Shown piece by piece: positions 53,801 through 64,000 of a stretch of DNA of 64,000 nt (positions are counted from its first letter, which is position 1; each line of letters starts with the position of its first letter). A model generated the notes under the pieces. It did no database searches and was not told where the DNA came from. It was given only the letters and a program-made list of their open reading frames with translations. Both the position numbers and the translations under genes were made by a program. The DNA is taken from NCBI RefSeq assembly GCF_030269925.1, contig NC_085112.1, forward strand, positions 12,959,501 through 13,023,500. The letters are read 5' to 3'. This DNA comes from Bombyx mori (lineage: Eukaryota; Arthropoda; Insecta; Lepidoptera; Bombycidae).

Positions 53801-56800
53801 GCTCATAGATTTTCACAGTAAAAATAACAAATATTTGAATCGATTGCCTAACGGACTAATGTTTCAGGAATATCAAAGAGCTGCATTATTCGAGGTACGG
53901 TCTCGATCCCGAAGAAACAGTGGACACGGGTCTCCTGTATGGTTATAGCGGCAACAACTCAATCAAAAGCTTAGTAGATGAACTGGTTAAAATATATTGC
54001 GGGCATATATCGTATGAGTTCACGCATTTGGAGGTAAACCCTATTACAAATTATTCTCAGCTACACAGATGAAGGTGCTTTTCAAAAAAAAAAGAAGATC
54101 TAGATAAAATTACACCAGACTTTATTTATAGTTTTTAAGTGAAAATAATAATCTCTAAAATATCGCAAATGGATCATTGTAACATCCAAATAATTTTCTA
54201 GTCGTAAAACCGCTAATGAGATAATTCTAATAGAAATTATTCTCGTTAGTCAGAAGCAGAAAGAGAATGGTTCGCTCAGCGCATCGAAAGCGGTGTAGAT
54301 CCTGTGGAAAACGATCGAAGAATCGAAATTCTCAAAGAATTACTCCATTCTCAAGCCTGGGATAAATTCCTCTCAATCAAGTATCCCACTGTGAAAAGAT
54401 ATTGTGGCGAAGGGGCTGAATCATTATTGACCTTCTTTTCGACTTTATTTCGACTTACAACATCAGGTTAGTACGAGATTTTTGGATTTATTTTGTAAAA
54501 AAAAATCCATAGCCTTATGAGAAATTTTCTGATTTACTCGTATGTGTTTCATGTGTGTCATAATCATCATCTCTGCCTGTTGAAAATAGACTTCTCCAAT
54601 CGATCCCCAGTGCAGCCGGTCCGTTGGCATCTACATCCAACGTGACCCAGCGATTTTTATATCTTTTATTTGGAAAATATCGCCTATTACATACAATACG
54701 ATATTCATTAGCGGATTTAAAAATTTTTGAAAAAGTATATTGGCCGGTAGAAAAAAAAACTTCAAACCACCAATCGAATGCGTATTTAAAACACTGCCTT
54801 TTGTTTACAGAAAGAATAGAACAGGTCATCTTAGGAATGGCCCATAGAGGGAAGTTGAACGTCCTCAGTGGGCTATTACAGTGTCCTCCGGTCAAGATCT
54901 TCCACAAGTTTACAGGAAGACCAGAATTTCCGGACGAAGCAAACGCAGCTTGTGATATTTCAACCCATCTCAGTAAGGACTACTTCGCTTCTTCGCATCT
55001 TATTCCCTATTTTTGTTAGAAGTTTTCAATGGCGAGACTGTTATCTTTTTCCTCTTCTCTTAGACTTCTTATCGACTTACTTTTTTTCGATTTCTCTTAG
55101 AGCTTTTTGTTTATTCATTACCCAAAAATAGAGCTAGAGCTTTTTGTTTATTCATTACTTGACGAAATAAGTCAACATCGGTAATGCTAAGACTAAGACC
55201 TCAGTGTGACATTTCATTTCAAATATTTAATAATCTTTCTTCATCATAAGATCCTTAAAGTAAATCATTGATTTGACTCATGAAATTTTAAAATGTCATT
55301 CAAATCAAATTGTATTAACATAGGTAATCATTATTAGAATTTGAAAGAACGCTCGATTCAATGATTAGTAGCTATACTTTATTGTACAAAATTGTATAAA
55401 ACCCGATGCTGAATAGCATAGATCTTTTTGCTTAGTGCGAGTTTATTAACGTTCTCGATAGAGTAAAAGTCAAGTCAAATTTGTATGGAGTGGAACATTT
55501 GCCTACGTTTGCCGCTAAGGGCGCTGTTCCAACTGTATACAAATTAGAGTTAACTTTTACGCTATCGAGAACGTTAGAAAACTCGCACTAAGCACACTGA
55601 ACCGTTCAGACCTTGGAACGAAGTGTCTCTAAGTGTCGTTTGTTAAGATTTGTTCCAGCAATCGAAGGACCCCACACATTAAATGAGCTCACTCTGTTCA
55701 AGTTACGAAAGAAAAAAATACGTTTTATTTATTACTTATGGTTGAATGATCTCCCGGTCCGCCTGCTGTTAAGTGGTTACCAGAGTCCATAGATATCGAA
55801 AACGTAAAAGCTGCCACCCACCTTGAGACCTTGTAATTCTAAGTTCTATAGCACAACGGCGGACCCAAAGAGAACATGCAGGTTGAAAAAAAATATGACA
55901 AATATCACCTACATGTGTGGATAAAAAAAAAACAAGATTATCAATAAATCTATATATTTTTTATATTTTTCAGGTGCATCAATAGACATAAAAGTGAATG
56001 ATAGACATGTTCGATTTTCCTTACTAAATAATCCCTCACATTTAGAGGTACGTACATACACACACACACACACAGCGAATCATCTATTGTCTGACAAACG
56101 CAGACAGAGCTTTTCCGCAGTCATATATTGAGACAGTACCCATATAAGTTAGAGGTTTTATTTATTGCTTATCTGGGTGTACGAGGTCACCACATCACAA
56201 CGCAAATGCCGCCACCCACATCGAGACATGAGTTCTAAGGTCTCAGTTTTCATAGTACAATGGCTGCCCCACCCTTCAAACCGAAACTCATTACTGTTTC
56301 ACGGCTGTGTGGTAGTACGTACCCGTGCAGACTCACAAGATGTCCTACCACCAGTAAAAATGTAATAATGTGCTTTCGTTTTCAAACCTTATTGAGAGTC
56401 CTAACACAACAACGAACCCTTAAAGCATAATCAAAGAATGTCGTAAATACAAATAGCTGTCACTTAAGCTATACAACTTTAACAATTTATCTTACGTCGT
56501 ACTGGCGTGAAGGATAGTTTAATCGTATATGTAGAGCGATGCGAATTTTCCTGGGTATTTGTTTATGTCTATGAGCTCCGGGAACCAATTAACATCGGGT
56601 TGGCCGTGAGCTGGTCTATTTAACTAAGCAATAAAAAGAAAAGAAACAAATTCTAAATCTCAGTTTTATATAGTACAATACAATAGACATACGGTACAAA
56701 AACAAATTACTAAGTACCCTAATTTAAGGAAGAATATACTAAGGTTCAATGTATATGGGGCTCTGATGAGATGTTGAGCTACCGAGTGATTTCAGGCCGT

Positions 56801-59800
56801 GAACCCTGTTTCAATGGGAAAGACAAGGTCAAAGCAACTGCATTTAAAAGAGGGACAGTACTCACTGGATGACTCTTCCAGAATGGGAGACAAGGTGCTG
56901 AATGTTCAGGTACGTGACGCATTTTAAAGTTACCAGAACAAATACAAATAACTATCCAGCAGTAATATAGGTGAGGATGGTAAGGTGCACAAAACCACCA
57001 CCAGGTCAGATTATAGACCCCCTTCTTGGTGATCTTTTCCTCAATCATACTGGTTTACTATAGTAAGCCCACACGGGTAGGTACCACCAACTCGTCTCAT
57101 TCTGCTGCCTAGGAATCTGGCGTTCCAATTTAACACAATTTACGAAGTATAATAGGGGTCCTTATGTCTGGTGGAAAACGGCATTCCCCATCAAGCAAAC
57201 CATCAAAAACTCTTGCCTATCCGTGCCAACAATTACTTTTCCTCCAACGATCGCATTCATTTTTCTTGAGACTTATTTCAAAAATGCCTGTATCAGGTAC
57301 ACGGAGACGCAGCGTTTACCGGACAAGGAGTTAACCAGGAGACTCTGATGCTCTCTCAGGCTCCACACTTCAATGTGGGCGGGTCCTTGCACGTGGTCGT
57401 CAATAATCAGGTACGTACCGACAAAAAATTGTCTTCGTTATGAATATCCTTTTCTTGACGCAAATTCTAGCGTCTGCACTTCAACGTATAATAAAGATGG
57501 CGTCTGCACCATGAAACTTCTTTTCATCAGGTGGACCAGACAGGTGACTGGTATTTAAAAAATCTTGCATAAATATATTTTTTCGATCAAAAATACGCTT
57601 ACCTAACGTTAAAACTATTGATAAGATTTGTAAGACTTTTTTGAGGAGAGCAAGTTATAAATTTTCAGTACTTTAAATATATTAGGAAGAGGCTTGGCTG
57701 TGACCCTGGTATTGCTGATGATTGGAGACGTGACCAATCTGTATTCGAACCTAATTGAAATAATGAGGATACCACCACGGATGAATTCGTATTGAGTAGT
57801 CACATCTAGGTTTTAGGTGGTATTTTCACCTATTTTGTGTCATTGGAAGCGTGCTGACTATTATTACAGGTCGGCTTCACCCTGCCGGCGTATCGGGGTC
57901 GTTCTTGTCGCTACGTCACGGATTTAGCTAAGTGCATATCGGCTCCTGTTATTCATGTAAATGGTGATCATCCGGAGGTAAGAATTATTTTGACACAGAT
58001 TAAATACATTCATGAAAAGAAAATGGCAATCTTTATAAATAGATCGCACCGTAGCTTGGTATAGTTATGGTTGGCACTCTAAGATTCCTGGGCACTTCAT
58101 GGTTTCTTCTGTCACAGTGCCGTTATGATACAGATATTGCTGGCTGGATAGGATATTGCTGGCATGTTTGGAAGAGCTCCCCGGGTTGAGACCCGTGAAC
58201 TCGCCTAGACATGAATGTCCTCTCGAGGCTACTGATAGTACAAAGAAAGTGTACAAAGAATAGATAGGAGGTGCGGGTAGTTTGAAAAAAGTTTGTTTAT
58301 CATGCAACTGGTGATAGTCACCGCGGAACGTTACAAAGTTTCACTTGTAATTGAATACAGGTCTGAGAAGTGTATCTACATACATAGATGTATAGTTCTA
58401 AGACGAATATCCTCATTCCTGATTTGATCGCATAGGAAAATTATGAAATAGGCGCTCCGTTGTTCTTTGAGTGACCTTGAAGCCTTCGGATAAGGCCCGT
58501 TGTGAGCGACCCAGAAGGTAGATCGACGACCTGTTGCACCTTGTGGTCGGTACGTTGAATACGGGCAGCGCAGTAGGTAATAGGCCTTGTGGTGAGGCTT
58601 GGGGGACGCCTAGTCCAGCAGTAGACATCTGTGAGCTAATAGATTGATGTAAAAAGGAAGTTAAGTAAGGATTAAAGGATGTTAACAAATCATACTTTCG
58701 GATAATGATGACCAACTGTGTTTTAATTGCCATTTGTAATTGCTAAATTCAGTCCACACACTGAGCACAAGCCCAACCTATTGGAAATGTTTATTTAACT
58801 TTATGGCTATCCACTTTTAAAATTACATTCCAAATGACTTGCTAATAAAATTACCTTCAGCTAGTGGTGAAAGCAACAAACATTGCGTTCGAGTATCAAA
58901 GGAAGTTCCGTAAGGACGTCTTCATAGACTACAATTGCTTCAGGAGATGGGGACACAACGAACTCGACGACCCGACCTTCACAAATCCACGTCTTTATAA
59001 ACTAATACACAACAGGAAGTGAGTATAATTTGTTTTTCTTTTTTCATTATTTAAATCCCCATCATTATTTAAACCCCCGGATACGGCCCAATGGCAATTC
59101 TAACAGTCAGTGTAAATAATGTGCATAGTCGTAATTAAAACTACAATACTTTTATTTTCATCTTAGTATTTACAGCTTTCGTGATTACGGTCGATGATGA
59201 TAATATTAATAGAATAACTGTAAAAAAAAGCGATCAAACCGTAAAACTAGCAAAAACCGAATAAAACTCGAATGCAGATAGTAATATTCTGAGACCTTAA
59301 TATAAAAGTCAAATTGAAAACATACCGAAAACGTATGATAAAACTAATAAAATGTTACGGGATACGTTTCCTCGAAGATCCCAATTGTATTCAGCTCATA
59401 TCTGAATCACAAAGACTTCTATCGACTTCAATCTCTCGGAAAAACGTAATGTCAAAATACTTGTAGATGTTTTTCGAACAATCACCATAGGGAGATGATT
59501 TCTTTGAAGTTACCGATCAAGGAAGCCGTGGATTGTTGGGCGGAGAGCCCGTATTCGCAACAGGATGAATGCCGACACCCACATTGACATGACATGTATT
59601 CTAAGACCCAATTGTACTGTTGTAACGCATGTCCTCCCAAATCTCAATACATGAATGCCACGTGGAGGGAATTTTCATAAACATGCTGCCTACCTGCGCG
59701 GAATCGCAATACGAATTGACGTTTATAAACAAAATACGCGTCTTTTATTTAATGCCATAGCAGACAGATCGATTGGAGAGGCCTATGTTGAGCAGTAGAC

Positions 59801-62800
59801 AGCTATACGCTGAGATGATGATGATGACGAGGTGAAAAAGCATAAGGTGCTGGTGGGTGGCTGCAATCGCCCATGGACGTCAGCAATGAGAGGGACACAG
59901 CAAAACCGTCTCTAGTCGCTGCATACTCAACAAAAACCGCGTGAAGATGGATATGTCATAACAGGAGGGAAACACTTTGAAGGGAATTTTATTCCAAAGC
60001 CGTGCTGTAAACCGTGTCTCGATCTTTGCGACTAAGTAATTTCGGTTAATATCTCCATTGACAGTATGAAAATTAATGGACACATTCAGGAGGCACGTTA
60101 TAAAATATGATCAGATAAAATAGACCAACCTTGTAGGTACTAACAAAACGTACCTACACTTAAAGATTATTTTTTAGATTGTAATAGTTAATTCGTCTTT
60201 TGTTAAATTCAAAGGGTTCGGTTTGAAGGGTGGGGTAGCCGTTGTAACTATACTTGAGACCTAACGTATATCTCAAGGTGGGTGGCGCATTTACGTCGTA
60301 GATGTCTTTGGGCTCCAGTAACCACTTAACACCAGGTGGACTGTGAGCTCGTCCACATATCTATGCAATAGAAAAAAAACAAAAAAAGGAAAAATTGATC
60401 TTCCAAAAATTTGATACTCATATATCATACTAAACACCTCGTTATAAACGGAAACATCACATACAGGTCGATTCCCGATGTTTACGTTGAAAGATTAATA
60501 TCAGAAGGCGTTGTTAACGAAGAGGATGTGAATAACATCACTAGTGAATACACCAAGTATCTACAATCGCAATATGAAGCGGTGAACGCGTACCAACCAG
60601 AGGTATGCTTGTCGATTTTTTTTATAGAGTAACACAAGTCCACGACCCTTTTTGACGCTTAGCAGGTATGCCTCTAAACAGTACAACCTCCTAACCCCTG
60701 CATCAGCTCGCTGAGTTTCTCACCGGATCTTCTCAGCGGGTCGCAATTCCGATCCGGTAGTAGATTCATTCGCGAAGCAGTTGCTCTTGAGTTGTTAGGT
60801 CTCCTTCGGAGGCGTTCAGGCAGCTGTTAACAAATCCCACCCCTTATGGCTGAGCCTTTGCTCGCCCACCTGTACTGGCGAAACTGGAAAGGCCCTCGTG
60901 CCACCAGTAATACCTCAATCATAAAAAAAGTACAACCTCAACGGCATGTAACAAATAGAGAAACAAAAAAAAGTTACAGAACCAACAGTGAATGATGTGT
61001 TCCTTAATTCTTTTTTGTTTGCTCTCTCAGTAATGAAGATCGCGACAGTATACGATTTGTCTCCATATACATGTGTATCCAAATCAATAGATCGCTGTAG
61101 AGCTTCTCCGGTTGTCTCAATACAATTCTTTTACATCATCGTTTTAGCATACAGCCTCTGAAGCGTTCCTCCTGCATCTGTTCCACGATCAAATGCTTCT
61201 GAAACTCATGAATATTTGAATCCATTATATGTCCGAAGTAGCTTAATTGGCACTTATTGCATAGAGAGGCAAATGGTTTTTTTTTCTAAAATCTACTACT
61301 CTAAAGTCTTCAACAATCACTTTCTAATCTCAACTTCATCTTAATAGAATTATAACTATAAAAAGTAAAAATATCTTACTTTTAAAGTGCTTCCTGAATT
61401 TGAAAATGATTTAATCCAATTAAAATCTGTTAATCTCTTCCGGACAAATTCCGTGTAAATCGAATTTCTATTAGAATTATAAAACGAACGCTGTACTTCT
61501 GTGAAATTTAATTAATCAGAATATTCACTTCCTCAGTAGTGATTTTAGACAGTGATAAATTGAATTCGATTCGCTGCTTTATTAACTACTAACGGCCCGC
61601 TCCGGCTTCGCTCGGGTCTTTAACAAAAGTTTTAGTAAGGATCCCTAATATTTGTAAAAAAAAAATGTAGTCTATGTCACTCGTGTAGCTTCCAAACAGT
61701 GAAAGAATTTTTCAAATCGGTTCAGTAGTTTCGGGGCCTATTCAATACAAACAAACAAACAAATCTTTCCTCTTTATAATATTAGTATAGATATTTAAGC
61801 TGAATGTGGAATAACTGACACTTACTCATTTATATATAATATCGACTTTATTTTCTCTTTTGGTCTTCTTTTCTTTATTTTTTTAAGAAAAAAGTACCAG
61901 TCTTAAAATGTTTAAAATTTCGTCAATAGCTACATTATCGGAACGGTACAGAGTGATAGTACATTCCCATAAGGGCTGAGAAGACGTCCTACCAGTAAAA
62001 TTTATTGGTTTCGCATTGAAATTACCCAATCCACATCCTTACGGCAGTTATCTATTTTTAGGTATCATATTATCAAGAACAGTGGTCGTCGATGTCAACT
62101 GCTCCAAAAGCAATAGAGACATGGGATACTGGAGTAGACGAAAATCTTTTGAAGACCATAGGACAAGCATCTGTGAGAATTCCCAGTGAATTTGTAAGTT
62201 GATTCACGATTTTTAAAAATATATTACAATTATTGCATGTACAGCAGTTAGTGATCCTAGCTCCTGGGTTAAAAATTCAATCATCATCTTAGTTCTTATC
62301 TCTAGTTAGAATCTAGTCTCTAGTTCTCGTAGATGTAGCGAAAAATCTTTGCTTGACACCATTATATATGCAACTTTCATTGATTATTCTATTGTTTTTA
62401 TTAATATAAAGATCGTAGCTGTTGCATCATCAGAATTTATTGTACTTGAAGAAGAAATATATGACGTATCAAGAAATGGAAGGATCGATTGTTAAAATAG
62501 ATAATGGCGAGTTTCCTACAACCTAAAGCTAAACGAACTGAATTAAACCTTTAAAAATTTTACCAAACAAACTTTTTATCACGTTTCACTAATTCGACTT
62601 GGACAATTTCTGTTCGGTGTAATTTTGTAGTTGATTTTAATGTAACTTCTCGATGAGCTAGCCGCCATAAAAATTTAAACATAGGCTATGTATCATCATT
62701 CGATCCTTTTTTTATTGTTCTTCTTGCCCTTGTCCCACATTATGTGTCGACGGGGCATCTCTTCTTATCACGCTGCATAGGGATTTGGCATGAGTTTTAC

Positions 62801-63229
62801 GACCAGCATGACGTCGATCCTTTTAGGGTTATATCTCCATATTACCATTGCATCGTGCCCTTATCTTTTATCGTACAATAAAAAGAAAGGAGAAAAGAAA
62901 CGATAAAAGAAAAAGAGAAACACAATTTAAGTTTTTAAAAAAGATTCAATATCTCATTAATATGTAGATTAGACGTTTTTGTCGGAGGCACGTACTGGAA
63001 TTATTCTCCGATTCATGTAAATGAAAGCCTAGTTATTAATTATCTTCATCGTCCGTTATTAACATACGCATGAATTCCGCCACAAAATTATCGGTGATTC
63101 TTAATAAACATTTGAAAACGTTTCAGAATATCCATCCACATTTAGCTAAAACGCACGTTAAGAATAGATTATCTAGAATATCCGAAGGGAAAGATCTGGA
63201 CTGGGCGACAGCTGAGGCTCTGGCTTTTG
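50690..63229 (+). CDS. DHTKD1: DHTKD1-like 2-oxoadipate dehydrogenase E1, 5' 13 exons
   Basis: A thiamine-diphosphate-dependent E1 that decarboxylates 2-oxoadipate in mitochondrial lysine and tryptophan breakdown. Thirteen exons join in phase: 50690-50816, 52564-52690, 53868-54033, 54250-54466, 54811-54972, 55974-56047, 56796-56909, 57297-57410, 57870-57977, 58861-59018, 60467-60602, 62062-62193, 63127-63229. They give about 579 residues; the human protein is about 919, so some 60 percent is here and the rest lies past the window. A basic N-terminus suits mitochondrial import. Signatures are [17 protein letters not shown] (DHTKD1 rather than OGDH), [50 protein letters not shown] (cofactor region) and [16 protein letters not shown]. 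No stop or frameshift is seen, so it should be functional. Confidence 0.92.
50874..51212. repeat. Family B tail repeat, inverted tail-to-tail pair
   Basis: A minus-strand family B 3' region (50874-51105, with A-tail on minus at 50874) is followed by a plus-strand tail (51114-51212). The arms GCCTTTCCAGTTTCACCAGG and CCTGGTGAAACTGGAAAGG can pair. It sits in DHTKD1 intron 1, 58 bases after exon 1. Confidence 0.6.
51213..52100. other. DHTKD1 intron 1, little recognisable
   Basis: Contains a short family A fragment (51600-51672: CCGATCGATCCGG-type words to GACTCGTGTTAG). Otherwise AT-rich. Confidence 0.35.
52100..52190 (-). repeat. tRNA-derived SINE head, diverged
   Basis: TTGAACCCACGACCCTTGCG and GCGCTAACCACTGCACC on plus are the complement of the tRNA-like head also found at 45575-45650. 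Confidence 0.5.
52564..52690 (+). CDS. DHTKD1: DHTKD1 exon 2
   Basis: [20 protein letters not shown], the conserved R..Q.VNAYR..GH.. helix. Acceptor TTTTCACAG, donor GTATTG. Confidence 0.88.
53000..53475 (+). mobile_element. Retroposon with A-tail in DHTKD1 intron 2
   Basis: GC-rich block about 470 bases long, ending CCTACTGACCCC and ten A residues. The composition and A-tail mark a retroposed LINE 3' end or SINE. The short frames on it are not genes. Class not determined. Confidence 0.5.
53868..54033 (+). CDS. DHTKD1: DHTKD1 exon 3
   Basis: [20 protein letters not shown], through [15 protein letters not shown]; ends in phase 0 at GTAAAC. Confidence 0.9.
54250..54466 (+). CDS. DHTKD1: DHTKD1 exon 4
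   Basis: [13 protein letters not shown] to [11 protein letters not shown], with the diagnostic [17 protein letters not shown]. Phase 1 donor GTTAGT. Confidence 0.92.
54811..54972 (+). CDS. DHTKD1: DHTKD1 exon 5
   Basis: [20 protein letters not shown] with the E1 active-site HRG; donor GTAAGG. Confidence 0.92.
55430..55593. mobile_element. Fold-back MITE in DHTKD1 intron 5
   Basis: The ends GCTTAGTGCGAGTTT and AAACTCGCACTAAGC begin inverted arms of about 40 bases with few mismatches (AACGTTCTCGATAG on each side). The 164-base element has no coding capacity and is of a type common in silkworm. Confidence 0.65.
55730..55870 (-). repeat. Bm1 SINE, diverged 3' part
   Basis: TTTATTACTTATGGTTGAATG to GCACAACGGCGGACCC, minus. 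Confidence 0.55.
55974..56047 (+). CDS. DHTKD1: DHTKD1 exon 6
   Basis: [20 protein letters not shown] then HLE; acceptor TTTTTCAG, donor GTACGT. Confidence 0.9.
56155..56358 (-). repeat. Bm1 SINE, internally deleted
   Basis: Minus-strand copy lacking the stretch around AGCCCATAGACATC. Confidence 0.7.
56520..56642 (+). repeat. Bm1 SINE 3' end
   Basis: TCTATGAGCTCCGGGAACCA to AAGCAATAAAAAG. Confidence 0.55.
56796..56909 (+). CDS. DHTKD1: DHTKD1 exon 7
   Basis: [20 protein letters not shown] and a Ser/Asp-rich loop; 114 bases, phase 0 both ends. Confidence 0.92.
57057..57125 (+). repeat. Bm1 SINE middle fragment
   Basis: AGTAAGCCCACACGGGTAGG then diverges. Confidence 0.5.
57297..57410 (+). 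CDS. DHTKD1: DHTKD1 exon 8 (cofactor-binding)
   Basis: [20 protein letters not shown] and HVVVNNQ, the thiamine-diphosphate/Mg-binding region of E1 enzymes. Confidence 0.92.
57870..57977 (+). CDS. DHTKD1: DHTKD1 exon 9
   Basis: [20 protein letters not shown] then [16 protein letters not shown], the GD.P. element; 108 bases. Confidence 0.92.
58140..58240 (+). repeat. Family A tail fragment
   Basis: GGTTGAGACCCGTGAACTCG to CTCTCGAGGCTACTG, diverged. Confidence 0.45.
58430..58650 (+). repeat. LINE 3' tail fragment (ends near ...CCAGCAGTAGAC)
   Basis: GACGCCTAGTCCAGCAGTAG resembles the 3' ends of Lepidopteran LINEs; the minus-strand open frame over it (58413-58733) is accidental. Confidence 0.4.
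58861..59018 (+). CDS. DHTKD1: DHTKD1 exon 10
   Basis: [20 protein letters not shown] then [14 protein letters not shown], the Y RR.GHNE.D.P.FT.P block of E1; ends in phase 2 at GTGAGT. Confidence 0.92.
59740..59832 (+). repeat. LINE 3' tail with ATG microsatellite
   Basis: GGAGAGGCCTATGTTGAGCA followed by GATGATGATGATGACG, the usual LINE end with its trinucleotide tail. Confidence 0.55.
59850..60090 (+). repeat. Second-family SINE, long copy
   Basis: GCTGGTGGGTGGCTGCAATC then CCCATGGACGTCAGCAATG; extends further 3' (AACAAAAACCGCGTGAAG) than the copies at 27085 and 46075. Confidence 0.55.
60212..60380 (+). repeat. Bm1 SINE 3' half
   Basis: GGTTCGGTTTGAAGGGTGGG to ATGCAATAGAAAAAAAAC, 85 bases before exon 11. 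Confidence 0.75.
60467..60602 (+). CDS. DHTKD1: DHTKD1 exon 11
   Basis: [20 protein letters not shown] then helix to NAYQPE. Confidence 0.9.
60700..60930 (+). repeat. Family B tail repeat, single copy
   Basis: CTCGCTGAGTTTCTCACCGG to CCTCAATCATAAAAAAAG; one tail only, in contrast to 31740-32300. Confidence 0.7.
60935..61585. other. DHTKD1 intron 11, nothing recognised
   Basis: AT-rich, no element with clear ends. Confidence 0.35.
61588..61791 (-). mobile_element. Non-autonomous Helitron
   Basis: Read on minus it starts TCTATACTAATATTATAAAG and ends at a GC-rich hairpin (CCCGAGCGAAGCCGG / GCGGG) followed by CCGTTAGT. This is the classical layout of Lepidopteran short Helitrons, inserted between A and T. 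No coding capacity. Confidence 0.7.
62062..62193 (+). CDS. DHTKD1: DHTKD1 exon 12
   Basis: [20 protein letters not shown] then [16 protein letters not shown]; phase 0. Confidence 0.9.
62200..63120. other. DHTKD1 intron 12, nothing firmly recognised
   Basis: A stretch around 62715-62870 (TTGTCCCACATTATGTGTCG) looks like a diverged interspersed repeat. No exon signals. Confidence 0.3.
63127..63229 (+). CDS. DHTKD1: DHTKD1 exon 13 (last in window)
   Basis: [20 protein letters not shown] then [10 protein letters not shown]; donor GTGAGT in phase 1; the next exon lies beyond 64000. Confidence 0.9.
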
Positions 63230-63532
63230 GTGAGTAAAAATCCGCGACTACTTCATAGACGTCTAAAGCAAAAAGTCTAATGATACAAAAATCAATACGT
63301 CGGAGAAAGATCTAGTAACGTATTCTCGGTGAATCTAGCATGACCACTCGAAGTCACTAGAATAGGTAGGAAAAAAAATGTTATATCTGAAAGACGATAA
63401 GTTATCTTTCGCATATAAAGTTTTTTTTATTCCACACTGTCCCACGTCCAAATCGGATTACGTGACCGCTTTGAAACAAAAAATAAACATACAATATGCC
63501 TCCCCATCGCTAATAAAAAAAATTGTTATATT

Positions 63533-63777
63533 TTTTTTATTGCTTAGTTGGGTTGACGAGCTCACAGCCCACCTCGTGTTAAGTGGTTATTGGAACCCAT
63601 AGACATATACAACGTAAAATGCGCCACCCACCTTGAGATATAAGTTCTAAGGTCTCAGTATAGTTACAACGGCCGCTCCACCCTTCAAACCGTAAACGCA
63701 TTACTGCTTCGCTCCAGAAATAGGCGGGGTGGTGGTACCTACTCGTGCGGACTCACCAGAGGTCCTATCACCAGTTC
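63533..63777 (-). repeat. Bm1 SINE, head missing
   Basis: Minus-strand copy in DHTKD1 intron 13; T-run at 63528-63540. Confidence 0.8.
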
Positions 63778-63983
63778 GAGTAATTAAAGTATTGCTGCAT
63801 CATATTCTATGCCACTAGCGTCCGAAAAATAACTATGACGGAGAGAAACATAAAATATTTGGTTTATTTATGTTGCGAAAGATAAATGCGTCTTACTCAT
63901 ATTTCACTCTCGAATACTTTACAGTTTCCGTAATCTTGTAAAGATTTTGACTATAAAAAACGCTAGATTAAAGTAAAAGTAAG

Positions 63984-64000
63984 GTAGGACCTCTTGTGAG
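63984..64000 (+). repeat. Bm1 SINE cut by window end
   Basis: GGTAGGACCTCTTGTGAG, the start of the Bm1 body, continues past the window. Confidence 0.5.

Noticed and set aside
54515..54907. Minus- and plus-strand frames of about 130 codons over DHTKD1 intron 4/exon 5
   Set aside because: They run across an intron-exon border; only 54811-54972 fits the enzyme.
58413..58733. 106-codon minus frame
   Set aside because: It lies over LINE tail repeat sequence and has no family resemblance.

Overview
The window looks like nuclear DNA from a silkworm, Bombyx mori or its sister species B. mandarina. It is AT-rich and densely packed with the Bombyx tRNA-derived SINE Bm1 (about 27 full or partial copies). 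It carries spliced insect genes with canonical GT/AG introns and two genes encoding silkworm-type cecropin A. No bacterial genes, CRISPR arrays or operons are present. Element names come from recall of family sequences; no database search was run.

Layout. 1-720: GC-rich, repeat-bearing stretch without a recognised gene. 894-3800: complete but decayed PIF/Harbinger DNA transposon with both its SANT/Myb-like and transposase genes. 3801-11760: repeat-rich intergenic DNA (Helitron-like copies, a Harbinger-type MITE, SINEs, LINE debris). 11980-26460: a tandem duplication in which each unit carries one two-exon cecropin A gene on the minus strand. A 6.1 kb Ty3/gypsy retrotransposon with apparently identical LTRs sits between the units, and a decayed Tc1/mariner-like transposon is nested in its leader. 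26675-26901: minus-strand terminal exon with ten cysteines, probably a TIL-type protease inhibitor. 28000-33200: AT-rich DNA and repeats, including a tandem array of a LINE/SINE tail. 33686-47512: a pickpocket-type (DEG/ENaC) sodium channel gene on the minus strand. Its exons are spread over 14 kb, and its introns hold a hAT transposon, a MITE, a solo LTR-like block and many SINEs; several middle exons could not be found. 50690-63229 and beyond: the 5' 13 exons of a DHTKD1-like 2-oxoadipate dehydrogenase E1 gene on the plus strand, cut by the window end.

How it works together. Cecropin A1/A2 are secreted antibacterial peptides of the humoral immune response. The two copies keep the same TATA, start-site, kappaB-like and GATA motifs and differ only at synonymous sites in their coding exons. 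The channel and the mitochondrial enzyme are functionally unrelated neighbours, divergently arranged about 3.2 kb apart. Most of the rest is transposon activity of several ages, with nested insertions that allow relative dating. I found no convincing new biological system. The most interesting points are the retrotransposon carrying a DNA transposon in its leader between the duplicated immune genes, an apparently out-of-order channel exon, and the tandem tail array at 31740-32300.
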